Origin: RGIG1995 sp045645205
Lineage (GTDB): Bacteria; Bacillota; Clostridia; Oscillospirales; CAG-272
DNA length: 24,647 nt
NCBI GenBank assembly: GCA_045645205.1
Contig: JAZRIJ010000049.1
Span: forward strand, 1-24,647
Direction: 5' to 3'
The first letter of the stretch is position 1, and every line of letters starts with the position of its first letter. Of the stretch, positions 23,858 to 24,647 are shown piece by piece. The translations under genes and the position numbers were made by a program. The notes under the pieces were generated by a model. The model was not told the DNA's origin, searched no databases, and saw nothing but the letters and a program-made list of their open reading frames with translations.

Positions 23858-24628
23858 ATGCTAAAAACAATGATTCAGGTATCAAGAGATGCTTCTGACA
23901 TTATGCTCTCTGCTCATCACATAACCAATTATACCGAAAAAAAAGGCGACAGAAATTTTGTAACTGTTTTTGATACAAAAGTACAAGATTACATAAAAGA
24001 AAAAATGTCTAAACTCTATCCTGAAATTAAATTTTTAGGAGAGGAAAATGACTGTAACACAGAAAATCCTTATAACGGTTATTGTTTTATCTGCGACCCT
24101 ATTGACGGAACCGCTAATTTCCGACGTGTTTATAAACACAGCGCTGTTTCACTTGCACTCGCCAAAGACGGAGAAGTTATCTGCGGAGTTGTTGTCCAAC
24201 CGTATCAAAAAGAGATTTTTTACGCCGAAAAAAACAAAGGTGCTTTTATGAACGGAAAACCAATTACCGTTTCACAAAGAAATCTGAAAGATTCTTTTGT
24301 CAGTTTTGGAACTGCTCCTTATTATCCCGAGCTTACAGCCAAAACCATGGCTATGCTGACCAAGATTATGCCTGCCTGTGAGGATATAAGAAGAACAGGC
24401 TCGGCTGCCCTCGATCTTTGTTATGTTGCATGCGGAAGACACGATATGTTTTTTGAATTAAGTCTGTTCCCCTGGGACTATGCCGCAGGCAGTATTATAA
24501 TCGAAGAAGCCGGAGGAATTATTACCGACAGAGACGGAAACAGACCGCCTTTACATAAATGTTCGGAAATTTATGCCGGTAACAAAAATGTATATAAAGA
24601 GTTTTTTAACAAAAACTATTTTATATGA
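23858..24628 (+). CDS. Inositol monophosphatase family protein
   Basis: This is a magnesium-dependent phosphatase of the IMPase/CysQ/FBPase-like superfamily, likely cytosolic. Visible are the metal-binding Glu pair in FLGEEND, the hallmark CDPIDGTANF, and the C-terminal WDYAAGSIIIEEAGG that completes the metal site, so it should be active. The 256 residues match the family. The ATG at 23858 is preferred because AAAGGA (23841-23846) is eleven bases away; an in-frame GTG at 23849 is only two bases from it. The natural substrate cannot be read from sequence: inositol phosphate, a sugar phosphate, NADP or adenosine bisphosphate are all used in this family. The gene is complete, ending 19 bases before the window edge. 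Confidence 0.9.
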   Translation: MLKTMIQVSRDASDIMLSAHHITNYTEKKGDRNFVTVFDTKVQDYIKEKMSKLYPEIKFLGEENDCNTENPYNGYCFICDPIDGTANFRRVYKHSAVSLALAKDGEVICGVVVQPYQKEIFYAEKNKGAFMNGKPITVSQRNLKDSFVSFGTAPYYPELTAKTMAMLTKIMPACEDIRRTGSAALDLCYVACGRHDMFFELSLFPWDYAAGSIIIEEAGGIITDRDGNRPPLHKCSEIYAGNKNVYKEFFNKNYFI

Positions 24629-24647
24629 GTAATAATATTTCTAATCC

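Noticed and set aside
1..24647. CRISPR arrays, tRNA or rRNA genes, insertion sequences, attachment sites
   Set aside because: No direct-repeat arrays, cloverleaf-like or rRNA sequences, transposase motifs or flanking duplications were seen on reading either strand.

Overview
The window comes from a low-GC Gram-positive bacterium, most likely a Clostridia/Oscillospiraceae-type Bacillota. The evidence is strong AGGAGG-type ribosome binding sites, consensus sigma-A promoters, a HisZ plus short-HisG ATP phosphoribosyltransferase, a PHP-type histidinol phosphatase, and a YerC/TrpR-like regulator heading the his operon. It is mostly housekeeping chromosome. I see no rRNA, tRNA, CRISPR array, transposase or phage gene.

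Layout: (1) 1-2275, a pgk-tpiA glycolytic unit with its own promoter and terminator. (2) 2276-2860, one small four-helix membrane protein gene of unknown function. (3) 2861-11580, a regulator and a complete histidine operon in the order yerC-hisZ-hisG-hisD-hisC-hisB-hisH-hisA-hisF-hisIE-hisK. Its genes overlap or are nearly contiguous, it is read from one promoter, and a dyad symmetry lies over that promoter's -10 box. (4) 11582-14842, minus strand, ligA followed by obgE. (5) 15011-16273, a lone SorE-like zinc dehydrogenase with a perfect consensus promoter. (6) 16331-16945, minus strand, trmB. (7) 17105-19274, a three-gene envelope-type operon (HAAS/DUF1700-like membrane protein, DUF4097-like beta-repeat protein, DUF378 protein). 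(8) 19308-23685, minus strand, an atypical type II topoisomerase B subunit, then a zinc-ribbon/coiled-coil protein, then an ABC-F ATPase. (9) 23858-24628, an inositol-monophosphatase family protein.

The his operon encodes every step from PRPP + ATP to histidine: HisZG, HisE and HisI (fused), HisA, HisHF, HisB, HisC, HisK, HisD. The short HisG lacks the C-terminal feedback domain, so feedback control should act through HisZ, while YerC is the obvious candidate for transcriptional control. I see no T-box leader, so repressor control is the simplest reading.

The most notable non-coding signals are the dyad on the yerC-his promoter, a 13-bp perfect palindrome forming two face-to-face promoters between trmB and the HAAS operon, and a terminator abutting the ribosome binding site of the ABC-F gene. 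The most notable proteins are the divergent topoisomerase B subunit with no A subunit beside it, and the HAAS-DUF4097-DUF378 set, which lacks the PadR regulator often found with such genes. I found no convincing wholly new system.
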